A stretch of 64,000 bases of DNA from Calvatia gigantea (Eukaryota > Basidiomycota > Agaricomycetes > Agaricales > Lycoperdaceae). Made by a program: the position numbers and the translations under genes. The stretch spans positions 2,232,001-2,296,000 of the forward strand of contig JACAAK010000005.1 in NCBI GenBank assembly GCA_025093985.1. The letters run 5' to 3'. Shown here piece by piece: positions 1 through 10,110 of the stretch (position 1 is the first letter of the stretch; each line of letters starts with the position of its first letter). The notes beneath the pieces are model-generated. The model was not told the DNA's origin and did not search any database. It saw only the letters and a list, made by a program, of their open reading frames with translations.

Positions 1-179
1 ACTGGAATGGTCAAGGTAGAATATGTGCGGGCGGCAACGACGACAAGGGAGTGGATGGGGGGTGAGATAACATCGATAGAAACATGCGTGGTGGATGTAT
101 AGGATTGCAGTCCAATGATGATTAGACCATAGAATGGATGCGAAAAGATGTCCTTGGTGCGGTACGGGAGGGAAGGAAA

Positions 180-2192
180 TCACGGTGGTACGTCCTTTTG
201 TTGAGTCAGGGGACTTGAAGTAATAGTAGAATCTGTATTTGGCGACACGGTGGACTTGGCTTCTTGCTTCTGGCCGTCGAGTGTAGGTATCCTAACGGTC
301 TTCATACGTTTCCTCAAAATATCCAACTCCATCGCCAAATCCCTATCAAGAAAAGTTAGGCACACAATCCCCGAAAAAGGCATCAACCCGGCTACTCACT
401 GAGCTGTTCTCGAAGCCTTATCACAATCCTTCCCACTCTTCTCAACCTCACCCTCCATCTTCTTAATCTCAGCAGTCCAAAATGCTTCGACCTCCTTCTG
501 CGTCTTCGCATCTTGCTCTCTGAGCTTCTTAAACTCCTCTTCCCACATCTTTTCTCTCTCTTTCACATGCTGCGTCAGATCGCGATACTTCTTCCCGACG
601 CCGTCGACTTCTTTTCTCCATCGCTCTTCGCGCTTCTTTCATCTCCGACCGAAGTAAATCGGTATCATGTTTCCAAGATTCGACCATTCCCTTGATACTG
701 TCACGTAATGTGATATATTCCCGCTCAGACTTTTTCGAAAGAGCTGTAGATTCTACCAGTTGAGATTCCATTTCGCGTAGAGACTTCTTAGATGTCGAAG
801 TCTCTTGTTTAAGCTGCTGTTTAAGTGTGGCAGCCTCTGCTTCTGCTTTTCTTGCTCGCTCAAGCACCTACAAATCAAAAGAAAAAAGAAGAAATAACGT
901 CAGCTTAGCAGCCACAACGGGTTGGGGGAACGGTTACACACCTCTTGCAACAACCTCTCTTTCCGCGCGACGACATTATTTAACCCTTCGTTTTCAATCC
1001 TCAGCCTCTCCTCAACCTCCTTCAAATCCTCGACCTTCCTCGTCAAACTCGCAACTGTCCTTTGCGACAATCTCAACTGACTCTTGGTATTTTCCAGCGC
1101 ATGTCGCGCGTTAATAACCCCTGCTTGAAGATCCGCCAGGACCTTAGTCGTACCACCCGGCGTACTCGAAAGTCTTCTAGGTGAAGGCGAAGGTGGGTTT
1201 AACGAGCTAGAAGATATATCAACCCCTCCTCCTGGAGAGGTTATACTTGGGATATTGTTCAAAGACAAGTCGGTCGAGGAACGAGATTTGCCGATAGAGG
1301 GTATATGTTGACGGGTAGGCGTGGAAGTGTGCTGTCCGTCATCAGCCAACGCTCTTGCGTTTCCTGTCAGAAGAGAAAGGTAAATTATCATTTTTTGATC
1401 GGATCACGTAGAAATAGATGGAGTATGGAGTGTGCTGTACATACCTACTGCAGACACCGGAATTCCTGTCAGTCAACGAAACATGTAAACAAAAACGGAG
1501 ACTTCATATAAGAATCTAGCGGAGGACGAGGAGAGCAGGGAAGCGAGGGGGGAGGGAGGTGGGGGTAGTGAGGAAATTGACGTACGACTTAGTGAACGGG
1601 TGGGGCTGGAGGGTCGCCTGGACAACGCGATTCCTGGAGAAGAATTAAAGGCTGTGGGTATTCCCTCTCGTATCACATCTGTGCCGTTGGGGTCGGGTGC
1701 ATCATCCACGCGTCTTGGTAGTGGGAGGCTGGAATCTGGCCCAGCGATGCCTTGGAGAATGTCATAAGACGAGCGTCGTTTGGCTTTTGTAGTAGTTGGG
1801 GTAGGAGTATTATAGGAAGAGGGCGGTGTAGAGGTAGAGGCGATAGGAGTGGAAGTATCGTCAGAAGTCATAGAGAAAGAGAGATCAGGGGGATATGGCC
1901 GTGGACCCGCGCGGACGATATTTTCGAGTGATTGGAGCTGGGCTTGTTGATGTCTAATGCTGTGTTTCAACGAGGAAATTTGATTTCTTACGTGGACTAG
2001 GGAAAATGTGATGAGGGTTGATGCCGAAACTGTTCGGCTACACAAGGGATGCCTACCTGGGTCGTCAAGCGAGTGAGACGAGTTGTGAGAGCGTATAGAT
2101 GTGCGTGAGGATGGCCTAGACGTTGAATGGTCTCTGCGTGGAAGTTTGTTAGGAGATATGTTGCGGGTAGCTGGTGCTGGACTTGATGACAT
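180..2192 (-). CDS. Coiled-coil protein, possibly She3-like, with apparent frameshift
   Basis: Six exons read leftward: 2057-2192, 1586-1996, a 21-nt microexon 1445-1465, 942-1363, 400-867 and 180-342. All splice sites are GT-AG. The N-terminal third is Ser/Pro/Arg-rich and low in complexity, with a short predicted helix (LKHSIRHQQAQLQSLEN). The C-terminal half is a long heptad-rich coiled coil rich in Lys, Glu and Arg, ending in ELDILRKRMK. Exon 5 carries one extra base near 631-640: before it the frame reads SWKHDTDLLRSEM, after it YRDLTQHVKEREKMWEEEF. Only removal of one base makes the final exon phase work. The layout resembles fungal proteins annotated as SWI5-dependent HO expression protein 3 (an mRNA-transport adaptor), but that is a weak, memory-based match; a spindle-pole or other structural coiled coil is possible. 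An in-frame ATG at 2201 is an alternative start. Confidence 0.6.
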
Positions 2193-2342
2193 CCAGGTCA
2201 CCTCGCGAGTCCTGGAAGCTGGACCTGGCTCAACCCTCCCTCGGCACTTGTAACTGGTTGAATCACGTGCTTCGCGACTTTTTTGAGCAGGGTTACTATT
2301 TAGTAAACTCTGTACCTACTCATGATCAATAACTTATGCATT

Positions 2343-3466
2343 ATGACTGACGCCATCTCCTTCACCGTCACCCATCGCGGCCATGCCTATCCCCTCTCCC
2401 TGTCAGCTTCGACCACTCTCGCTGCCCTCCATGCTCAGCTCCAGGAACTGACGTTAGTCCCTCCTCAGATGCAGAAATTACTCTGGAAAGGCAAGAAAGC
2501 GGCCAATCACGACACCACTCTCAGCCAGGCAGGTTTCAGAAATGGCATGAAGATACAAATGCTGGGCTCAACGACCGAAGAAGTCGGCGGACTCAAGGCT
2601 GTCGAGGACGAGCGTGCAAAGAGGGATCGAATAATGCGTGAAAGAGCTCTCAAGCCCCAAGCCAAGGTACACCCCGTGATTCCAAAAATAATAATACTAT
2701 AGCAAACTGGCTGATGACTATTTAGCTGAGGTCTACAGGGTCATCTTCTTCCGCGTCCTTGCAGTATCGCTTCCACAAGATTTCCCCGCTCATGCACCTC
2801 CCCGACCCGTCCTCGGCCCAGTCTATTCTTGATAAATTAGCCAATGATCCTGCTATTCTGCACGTCATGCGGAAACATGAATTCTCAGTGGGACTTTTGA
2901 CTGAGCTTGCACCGCACGAGCAGCCAGGTCTTCTTGGGCTGAACGTGAATGCCGGACAACAAATTAAGCTTCGCATACGGACGAACCGGTATGATGGCTT
3001 CAGACTCTACAGTGAAATCAGGAAAGTCCTTTGTCACGAACTTACACATAATGTATGGAGTGATCATGATGAAAATGTGCGTTTCCCCCGTTCCTTAGCC
3101 CCCTCCTTCCCTACCTGATTGCTCTTCTTGTAGTTCAAAGAATTGAACTCGCAGCTCAATCGCGAAGTTCTGGAATTCGAACGGGCCCAAGCAGCTGGAA
3201 CACATTATCTGTCACCCGGTGCTGACCCACATGGGATATACCAACCGGCTTCATCAGAGCTTGAGGCCGAAGCTCAGGCATATGTCCTCGGTGGAAGCTC
3301 TGGGCCAAGTCCCGTTGCTGGAGAATCTAGAGAGGATATGCGTAGGAGGTTGCTGGAGGCTACCATGAGTCGGCTGCAAAAGGAGGAGGAAGAGTTAGAG
3401 ATGAGTTGTGGAACAGTGAGGAATCCCTCAGCATCGAATCCAGGTGAACCGAGTGCTCCGTCGTGA
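2343..3466 (+). CDS. Ubiquitin-like and WLM-domain metalloprotease
   Basis: Three exons: 2343-2666, 2726-3076 and 3134-3466. Residues 1-75 form a ubiquitin-like fold (start MTDAISFTVTHRGHAYPLSL, then a KLLWKGKK stretch). The middle carries a WLM (Wss1-like) protease domain with the zinc site HELTHNVWSDHDENF: two His and a Glu in an HExxH core plus a downstream His. Wss1/SPRTN-type proteases cleave proteins crosslinked to DNA; the fungal Ub-WLM subgroup is thought to act with SUMO, ubiquitin and Cdc48 in the nucleus. The C-terminus is acidic and helical (RLQKEEEELEM). ATG 2343 is preferred because it begins the ubiquitin-like strand; ATG 2322, in frame, would add seven residues. It is divergent from the coiled-coil gene, with about 150 bp between the starts. 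Confidence 0.85.
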
Positions 3467-5418
3467 TTTAGAGGGACGTAATTATATATATATAATTGTG
3501 GGTATAGTAAGATACCGTGCGTAGAGAACTGGCTGCTTGGACCAATTTCCACTCATCAAAGTGTTCCATCGTGTTGGAGGGGCATCTATCGCTCGACGAC
3601 CAGATCCCAGCCACCCGTGGCGTCGAACACCGGAAGTGCATGACGGCTTGAGAACAAGGATGAGGCAAGGGTGAAGCGGGCGAATAACGCATGGAGTGGT
3701 CGTCCACCGTCCGGATGTCTAGTGTGAGCTGATCAAAGCGTCCTGAGGGTCTGGATGTCAAAAAATGATTATAAGCCAGCAGCTTGCTGACCGGGTTGAA
3801 TATCACAATTGCACAGAATACCGGCGATCGGGCCGGGAATTAATGGATTTGGCGAGAAGCTGTCGCTCTTTCGGAATCCTGGCGCGGCGTTTCGCCTATT
3901 AACATAGGGTTGTAGGCTCAAACAGCACTATTCAGTAGTAGAGGGCAGATGTAATCCTGCCACATTCATTATTGAAGAGCGAGCCATACGTTGCCCTATT
4001 TGCGCAGAACACCGTGCTTTAGTCTATCAGATGTGTTACGTATTTGGTGGCTGCCCGAGACAGTCGAGAGAGCCAGTGAGAGACGAGTTCCAGGATTACG
4101 GTGAGGTGTGTATTCCCAGGGCAAAAAATTATAAGACCTGTGAGGTGCAGGCCTCAACTGCCGTTCATGGAAAAAAGGGAACCATGGTGGCTGACTCGCT
4201 GAGGGCATTCTGATGGCACCGGCTCTCGGAAAAGCGCTGGATGATTTGGATTTAAATCCCTAGCCACGTGCGATAGGAGAGAGAGAGGCGGACAATGACA
4301 CCGATCTCTGGGGGTGAAATGTGAGTTAGACAGCGTTAAATGGTCGCCTTGAAAGTGGTGTCCTTGAAAAGGAGTATGCAAACCCTGAGTTCGGGAAAGC
4401 AACACAGAAAGTGGAGGCACAGGCGAGAATGTACCAGTAGTATTGTATCTGTTATTGGACAGGACGGGCAGGGAGCAGGGGTTCAGGTGCTCGGTTCTGC
4501 GTCCGAGCTTGGGGTTTTGATTTCACGCATGGAACATGGTAGGTGGTCAATTCTGCCGATTTTTTGTATGACATATTTTGTTTCCGTCGGTGTCCGTGTG
4601 TCTGCGAGGGATGAGTTAGAAACAAAAGAGGCGGAGTGACCGAGAGAGGTTGGGTGGCTGGGCTGGATTTAAAGGATTTTGTCTTGTTGTGATACTGGGT
4701 TTCAGAAGGCGATCGATTCGGTCGGGTCACCTTTCCGACTGCCGCTTTCTATTTTCCTTCATTCTGCAACGGTCATTTATAAAATTCATACTTCATTTGC
4801 CTTCTCAAAATCTTTTATAACAGTGCCGCTCTTCGACCCATGGCCATCGATAAAAGGAAAGGTGAATACGCTCAGCGCTGACCCCGCTCACCCGTCGCTC
4901 GGCTCAAGCGGCTCGCTTCTCGCCGGGTTCTGAGCACCGTGCTCCCGAAAAAAAGACACACCTCGCCCATGTCTATGACGCTAAGCTTGTGGGGGAGTTA
5001 GCTCGGGTTGGGATAGGCGGAAGATTGAGTGGTTGAGTGGTGAGGACGTTTCATGGTCTGGGGACGTTTCGCAGTCTTGACTTGACCCCTCGAGGAGTCG
5101 GTCTCTCATCCATCCTAATTCCTGTCGTTTCACTTTACCTTCCGCTTCTAACCATTTCATGCCCAGAGGCCTCACTTTGCGACAAGCCCACAGAAATACA
5201 AAGGACTCTCCCCATGCTAGGCCCTGAGGTTCCTTCCGACCACTCCTCCGAAGGTCGAGGCGCGCCAGCAGCGAGAACTCCGGCGATGTTCTCCTGTATG
5301 GCGCAGTCACCCTTGCGCATGGTCGACGAAATTGGGGTTGGGTGGGTTAGGTGGTCTTCTGGGACCTTCGGACTTGGGCTATGGGCAACGAAGGGCCGGC
5401 ATCGGTAGGTCGCGTTTT
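3467..5418. other. Gene-poor spacer, no supported feature
   Basis: About 2 kb downstream of the WLM gene. Open frames on both strands are short, overlap each other and show no recognisable motif or convincing splice pattern. Composition alternates between AT-rich blocks (4560-4860) and GC-richer blocks (5040-5400). No tRNA, terminal repeat or transposase-like frame was seen. Confidence 0.5.
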
Positions 5419-6330
5419 CTAGCACCCATAGACTTTCAGATCTTGCCCGTATCCAGATTCCTCAGAGTCCGGATGCGTGGCATTTCGTCCTTCGGTCTGG
5501 TTGTAGGGTGACACCCTCAGACTTTTATCTTCAAAATTCATGTCCAAGGGTCTCGACTTGCATTTTTACATCCTTCGGTCTAGTTTGATCTCTCCACGAG
5601 CAGCAGCAGATTCACCAGACATTCTTCTAGTTTTGAAAACGTCTATTGGCACCAAACACACAACAAATCGGTCCCCTATTTGTGGCGAGTCGAACTTGGT
5701 TACGTTTCCAGGCATAGTCGCAGTCTTGGTGTCCAATATTTACGCCAGTTGACCATTCCTCTCCACAGTAATACATCGAGCGCCCCATAGATCCACACAT
5801 AACTTCTTGATCCCGTCACCTTGATAAACTTCGTCTTCTGGTCTTGCGGTCTTCACTTCTCTTCACAGCCTTTGTTCTTGGGTCCCCCGCTTAAGCGCTT
5901 ATTCCTGGAGTTTTGGAGCGGACGGATTCTCAAAGTACTATCTCAGGCAAAATCAGTCTCATTCATGGTGGTTACAAGACGGGAGGTTGTAATGTGACTC
6001 ACGGTCTTTGACGCCTTAAATCCGGTACCTACGATTACGGCATCAGAGGCGAGATGACTCGGCCATTGGCCAGCAATATTACTGAGGAGTACTGCTTGAG
6101 GACCTCTTTTGGTCGGCGCAATTCTGTTACGAATCAAGAGAGACACCAGAAAAACGGGATAAACTGGGCAGGAAGTACGCGCTAGGATCCATGGTTTTTT
6201 GGAGGATGGGCCTTTATGGTCCATTGAGTAGAGCCTCGGTTGTGTTTCCTGGCCCTCTCTCCAGATTTCGTTGGAGCAATTGCGGCTTTTTTTCGAGGAA
6301 ATCATATTCGCTTGCAAGCCCGTGTCCATT
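5419..6330 (-). pseudogene. Decayed gene X, left copy of duplicated pair
   Basis: A minus-strand segment around 5990-6090 (peptide PSHLASDAVIVGTGFKASKT, then a GTGAGT donor) matches the plus strand near 9770-9840 (PSHFPLVSH, then GTGFKTPRT and the same donor). Further along, the minus frame from about 5862 to 5419 is coding-like (PEDEVYQGDGIKKLCVDLWG, then GNVTKFDSPQIGDRFVV) but is interrupted by TAA at 5740-5742 and 5566-5568 before a TAG at 5419-5421. The right copy near 10060 has GIKLCSNLRDAKLC at the matching place. I do not recognise the family. The internal stops suggest decay, although unrecognised introns could remove them. It lies divergently about 1 kb from gene Y at 7002. Confidence 0.35.
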
Positions 6331-7001
6331 TGGTTGCTACATGGAGATCGTTAAAGGTTCGGGGAGGTGGCGGGTGTTCATTGAGAAAAGCAGGCGGGGG
6401 CATCGTGCTAGAGGCAAAAGAACGAAGGGAGTCGCCGGCGTTCGTCGCCAGTCCCTCTTCCAGTCCCCGTTGTTCCCTGGCGATTCGGAAAAATACGATG
6501 ACTGCGCGTAAACCCGATTGGCTCTTGTTGCTTTGTCTCTTGCAGGCGCCTTTCCTATTTCAACGGCAGCAAACCGGGCACATCGGTTAACAGGAGATCA
6601 GCAACATGACGCACTCTGAATATAAAATAAAACGGTAGCTTCCGAAGTCCACTGGTTGTCCTTTCTTTGTTCGTCGGATTGCAAGAGATCCAATTCCCAG
6701 CGCGACAACCACGAGGACAAGCTTTCTTGTTAGCGCCGGGATATGGTATGATGCCCACCCTGTCTAATTATCGCCGTCTCCACTATAGCAGGGTTAGGTG
6801 GCCCACGGCGTCAGAGGTATGGCGGGGCATGCAAATGCCGGAGTGTGTGGGCATAGTAAGGACGGGGGAGCGGAAAGGGATCGGTCCAGACCTGCCGCAA
6901 CTTAAAATGGGACACTAAAATTCTAACTTTTTCTGGCCCTTTCTTTGGCTTTTAACTTTGACCTCAGCTCAAACCTCTGACTATCCTACCGCCTTCTCAT
7001 C

Positions 7002-7655
7002 ATGTCCTCGGTGGCTCATCATCGTCGCAGTTACGGCAGCAAAGGACTTTTGGCTTTGCCACCTTACAAGTCAAGCGTTACGCAACAAGAAGTTCGATTT
7101 ACGACCCTTGCAAGGCGTTATACAACACACACTGCTGTATCAAGCGCGTCATGGAATCCCCCATCGTCCTCGCGAATATCTTTCAGCGGGATTATGGCCT
7201 TGCAAGATTCACCGATGCGATTCTCGTCACAGAACGCGTACCCCCAACGTGAATTTCCTGCGGAAAAGTATGTGCAAGTCAAGAGGCATGTCGTAAGTCA
7301 TTTTTCTTTAGCCTGACCCCGCTTATATCTGACGAGATATTGGGTGACCGTTGACAGGATTATATGATGAAGCACCCATATGAGAAGACGCTGCGGCATA
7401 AAGTCAGTGACTTGTTCCCTCCCGCATCCGGTAGCTGGTCGCCTCGGTTTTTTTCGTCCGTATGCATGGAGCTGTCTGTTTAAATCTCTATCTTCCTTTT
7501 TGATGTTTGATAGCAAATTGCTAACTCTCATTTGTGATCAGGTCGCACAAATTCGGGAGAATGGTCGTAGGTTTGTCGTGCAGGCGAGACTGAAGTTGGT
7601 TAAGGGCGGCAATGCAGTTTTGGCGCCCCTAAACAGACGTTCGGTGTTGTGGTAA
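7002..7655 (+). CDS. Unrecognised small basic protein Y, paralogue 1
   Basis: Three exons: 7002-7292 (291 nt), 7358-7402 (45 nt) and 7542-7655, giving 149 residues. I do not recognise the family. The N-terminus is rich in Arg, Ser, His and hydroxyl residues with almost no acidic ones (MSSVAHHRRSYGSKGLLALP, then ARRYTTHTAV), which would suit a mitochondrial presequence. The middle contains SFSGIMALQDSPMRFSSQN, and the short second exon encodes DYMMKHPYEKTLRHK. The C-terminus is strongly basic (ARLKLVKGGNAVLAPLNRR). The paralogue at 8152-8797 has first and second exons of exactly the same length, similar introns and a similar third exon, so both copies look like real genes under constraint. Homology extends into the 5' flank. 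Function unknown. Confidence 0.6.
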
Positions 7656-8151
7656 CCCGAAAAAGAAATGCGAGGCTCTCCCTGTTGAAGATGAAGATGA
7701 ATCCAGCTTCGGTAGAAACAAAAGATTTTCTAGTAAATCCAAGCCTGCGGTTCTTCGGGCACCGAGCCTAAGGAAGGATGTAACAATTGGACTATGGCAC
7801 GACAAACTATTGATTAATACGAGGATATGTGGTCAACAAGGTTAGACGCGAGATGTTCGGTCGAGTTTGCGGCATGCCCCAGAGTCAGCAGTAATTGAAG
7901 TCAGGACATGCTGTTGGAACTTCAAAAGATGTTTTTAGCCACATGTGATTTCAGCACACTGATATATCAATAAGAGCTCCAATTTTTTTGAAACAAAAGT
8001 ATCAATACTACATCATCTTTTCTTGGAGGAACCAATAACAGTTCTGAGCAGGGCATTCCGACTTCCACCAGCCAAAAAATACCGAGAATCATCTGAGAAG
8101 GGACGGTCAGAGTCGCAAGAGGACAGTGACTTCCAGCATCGGTGAGCCGAC

Positions 8152-8797
8152 TCACGGATGGCGGCCTCCACGGTTTTGCCAGTAGCGGCATAGTGGAACC
8201 AAAATAGCACGACCGCCCCTAACTATATTCCTCCTCGAACGTCTTATGAAGGCACGGCTGAGATCTTGGAGGCGATTAACCTAATTATGATAACCTTTAG
8301 CGTACTGCGCCTCAACGACTAGACAAAGAAAAGGAGGTCCACAGAAAGAGGCGCAGACTATACGGGAATGCTAACAGAAACTAAAAACCTACTTTATACC
8401 GAAGTGTCTTCTCACACGGGTGCTCCATCATATGTTTCTGTTCGCCGACGTCGGAGAGGAGACATGTTAGAGAATGCGTGGTATAGCTCAAGAAAAGGCG
8501 ACTTACGACATGCCTCTTGGCCTGGACATACATTTCCGCAGGAAATCCGCGTTGGAGATTCGTGTTCTGCGATGAAAATTGCATCGGTGGGTCTTGCAAA
8601 ACCAAAATACCATTGAAGGATTTTCGCGGGGACGATGTAGGACCCCATGACGCGGGTGATATAGTGCTACGGGATGCATAACGCCCTGCGAGGGTCGTGA
8701 ACCGAATTTCCTGTTGCGTGACGCCAGAATTGTAGGGTGGTAGAGCCAAAAGCCCCGTGTTCCGGTAACTGCGATTATGCGAGACAGCTGAGGGCAT
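8152..8797 (-). CDS. Unrecognised small basic protein Y', paralogue 2
   Basis: Exons 8507-8797 (291 nt), 8393-8437 (45 nt) and 8152-8280 (129 nt), giving 154 residues. Start MPSAVSHNRSY, body GLLALPPYNSGVTQQEIRFT and SFNGILVLQDPPMQFSSQN, second exon KHMMEHPCEKTLRYK, third exon ending RGGRAILVPLCRYWQNRGG. The third exons of the pair share the pattern V-x2-I/L ... R-x-F-I/V ... V-K/R-G-G-x-A-I/V-L-x-P-L-x-R. Exons 1 and 2 match paralogue 1 in length with no indels, whereas introns differ (69 against 65 nt; 112 against 139 nt). That is what constrained coding sequence predicts. It converges on paralogue 1. An upstream in-frame ATG at 8968 exists, but homology to the other copy favours 8797. Function unknown. 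Confidence 0.55.
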
Positions 8798-9639
8798 AAT
8801 GGGGGGAGGGATGCGAGGGTTAAACTGAGGTTGATGTTGAAAGTCGAAGTAAAGAATCGAAAAAAAAAGTTTAAATCCTGATATCCCGTTTGAGCTACGG
8901 CGCCTTTGGATCAATTCCCTCCTGTTCTTCCGCCTGCAGTATGCTTCCATGCTCCTCATTTGCGCCACCCACTCTAACGCCAGGGAACAACCTGGCTCTG
9001 CATCGTGTCTTGCGAAGGACTCGAAAAACTGCGGCCGTAAATCACTGAGTAGTCACGGCAGATTCCAGCGTTAACGCGAAAGTGCACCTTCATCCTCGTG
9101 GTTATCGCAGTTGAAACCGGACCCCTTGCAAGGTTCCCGTGCCAAAGGGAAGAACGAGATGGCAGTGAAAGGGTGGGTGGACGGCTGGAAAAGTTATGTT
9201 ATATTTAGTGCATATTCTGTCAAGTCGCTGATTCCATCAGTTGTTGTCGACCTGCTAAAAAACGCGCACACAGAAGACAAAAGCCCCAGCCAACGGCCAA
9301 GGCTCCTGCACCGTCTCCGCCTCTTCGAACCCCTAGGGGAATTGCATGGAAGCCTACGAGGGATTATGCTGTGGACCGCTCTCCTTGCCTTCCATGTTCC
9401 TCAGCCTGCTCCTTCCACCAACGCCACGTGGGCCTCTTGAAGCTTCGTCTCCCTGGGTTGTACCCATATCCCTGCTGGACTCAAGTACGTGGATTAACTT
9501 TACGATCTGGGCAAAAAAGCCGTGCTTCTACCGAAGGAGCACTCGTGCGGATATCGGAGAAGGGTTTCTTGGAGCTTTCAGAATTCGCGAACACTCTCGT
9601 TCTTTCCCGTTCTTCGTCGTTGCCGGCATAAACTCGTAC

Positions 9640-10110
9640 TTCTTGCCCGGTTTTGGCGGAATTTCCTGGTACCCTTGACATACCGGCTGGAGTTTGGAGC
9701 AGACAAGCACCCTCAACCAAGTCATACCGTTTTCATCCCATTCCCAACCATTGCCGAGTCATTTCCCGCTTGTGTCCCACCAATGCTGTGACCGCGTGGT
9801 GGCGCTTAGCGGGACCGGATTTAAGACGCCCAGGACGGTGAGTCACATTTTTAACTCTTGTCCTCCTACCACGATGAATGAGACTGATGTCGGCCTGAGA
9901 TAGTAACTTTGAGAGTCCATCGGCTTCAAGATCCAGAGATCCAGAAACGATAAACGCAACAGTCGACTGCCTCAAGGCCAAGAGGGACAGCAACATGTGC
10001 AAGATCATCCGACAGAAGACGGGGGATCAAGACATCAACGGGATCAAATTATGTTCTAACTTGCGGGACGCTAAATTGTGTGTGCAATAGTTCTGGATGG
10101 CGAACAAATA
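9640..10110 (+). other. Gene X', right copy of duplicated pair, exon structure unresolved
   Basis: Plus-strand counterpart of X. An exon-like segment at about 9760-9837 ends in GTGFKTPRT at a GTGAGT donor (9838); after about 70 nt the homology resumes and runs to about 10110, including NMCKIIRQKTGDQDINGIKL. The acceptor matching that of X (after TGAGATAG) would put a TAA in frame here, so this copy may also be damaged or use another site. Upstream open frames at 9111-9680 are short, overlap each other and could not be joined into one protein. I would not call a product. Confidence 0.3.

Larger units (their letters stand above)
5740..10110. repeat. Diverged large inverted duplication, X-Y / Y'-X'
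   Basis: Left arm (about 5740-7655) and right arm (about 8152-10110) carry the same two genes in mirror order: X on minus, Y on plus, then Y' on minus, X' on plus. Start-to-start spacing is conserved: the GGATTTAAG of X (6015-6023) lies 979 bp from the Y start; that of X' (9817-9825) lies 1,020 bp from the Y' start. The mid-points of both pairs fall at 7.90-7.92 kb. Identity is high in the Y exons and patchy elsewhere, so the event is old rather than an assembly artefact. The central 0.5 kb (7656-8151) is unique spacer. I saw no transposase or terminal repeat at the arm ends. Confidence 0.7.

Noticed and set aside
5037..5425. Opposed open frames of 96-123 codons
   Set aside because: They overlap on both strands in a GC-richer patch and show no motif or splice pattern that favours either.
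9111..9680. Series of overlapping plus-strand frames upstream of X'
   Set aside because: I tried to join them into an N-terminal part of X', but no consistent set of splice sites and no match to the left arm was found.
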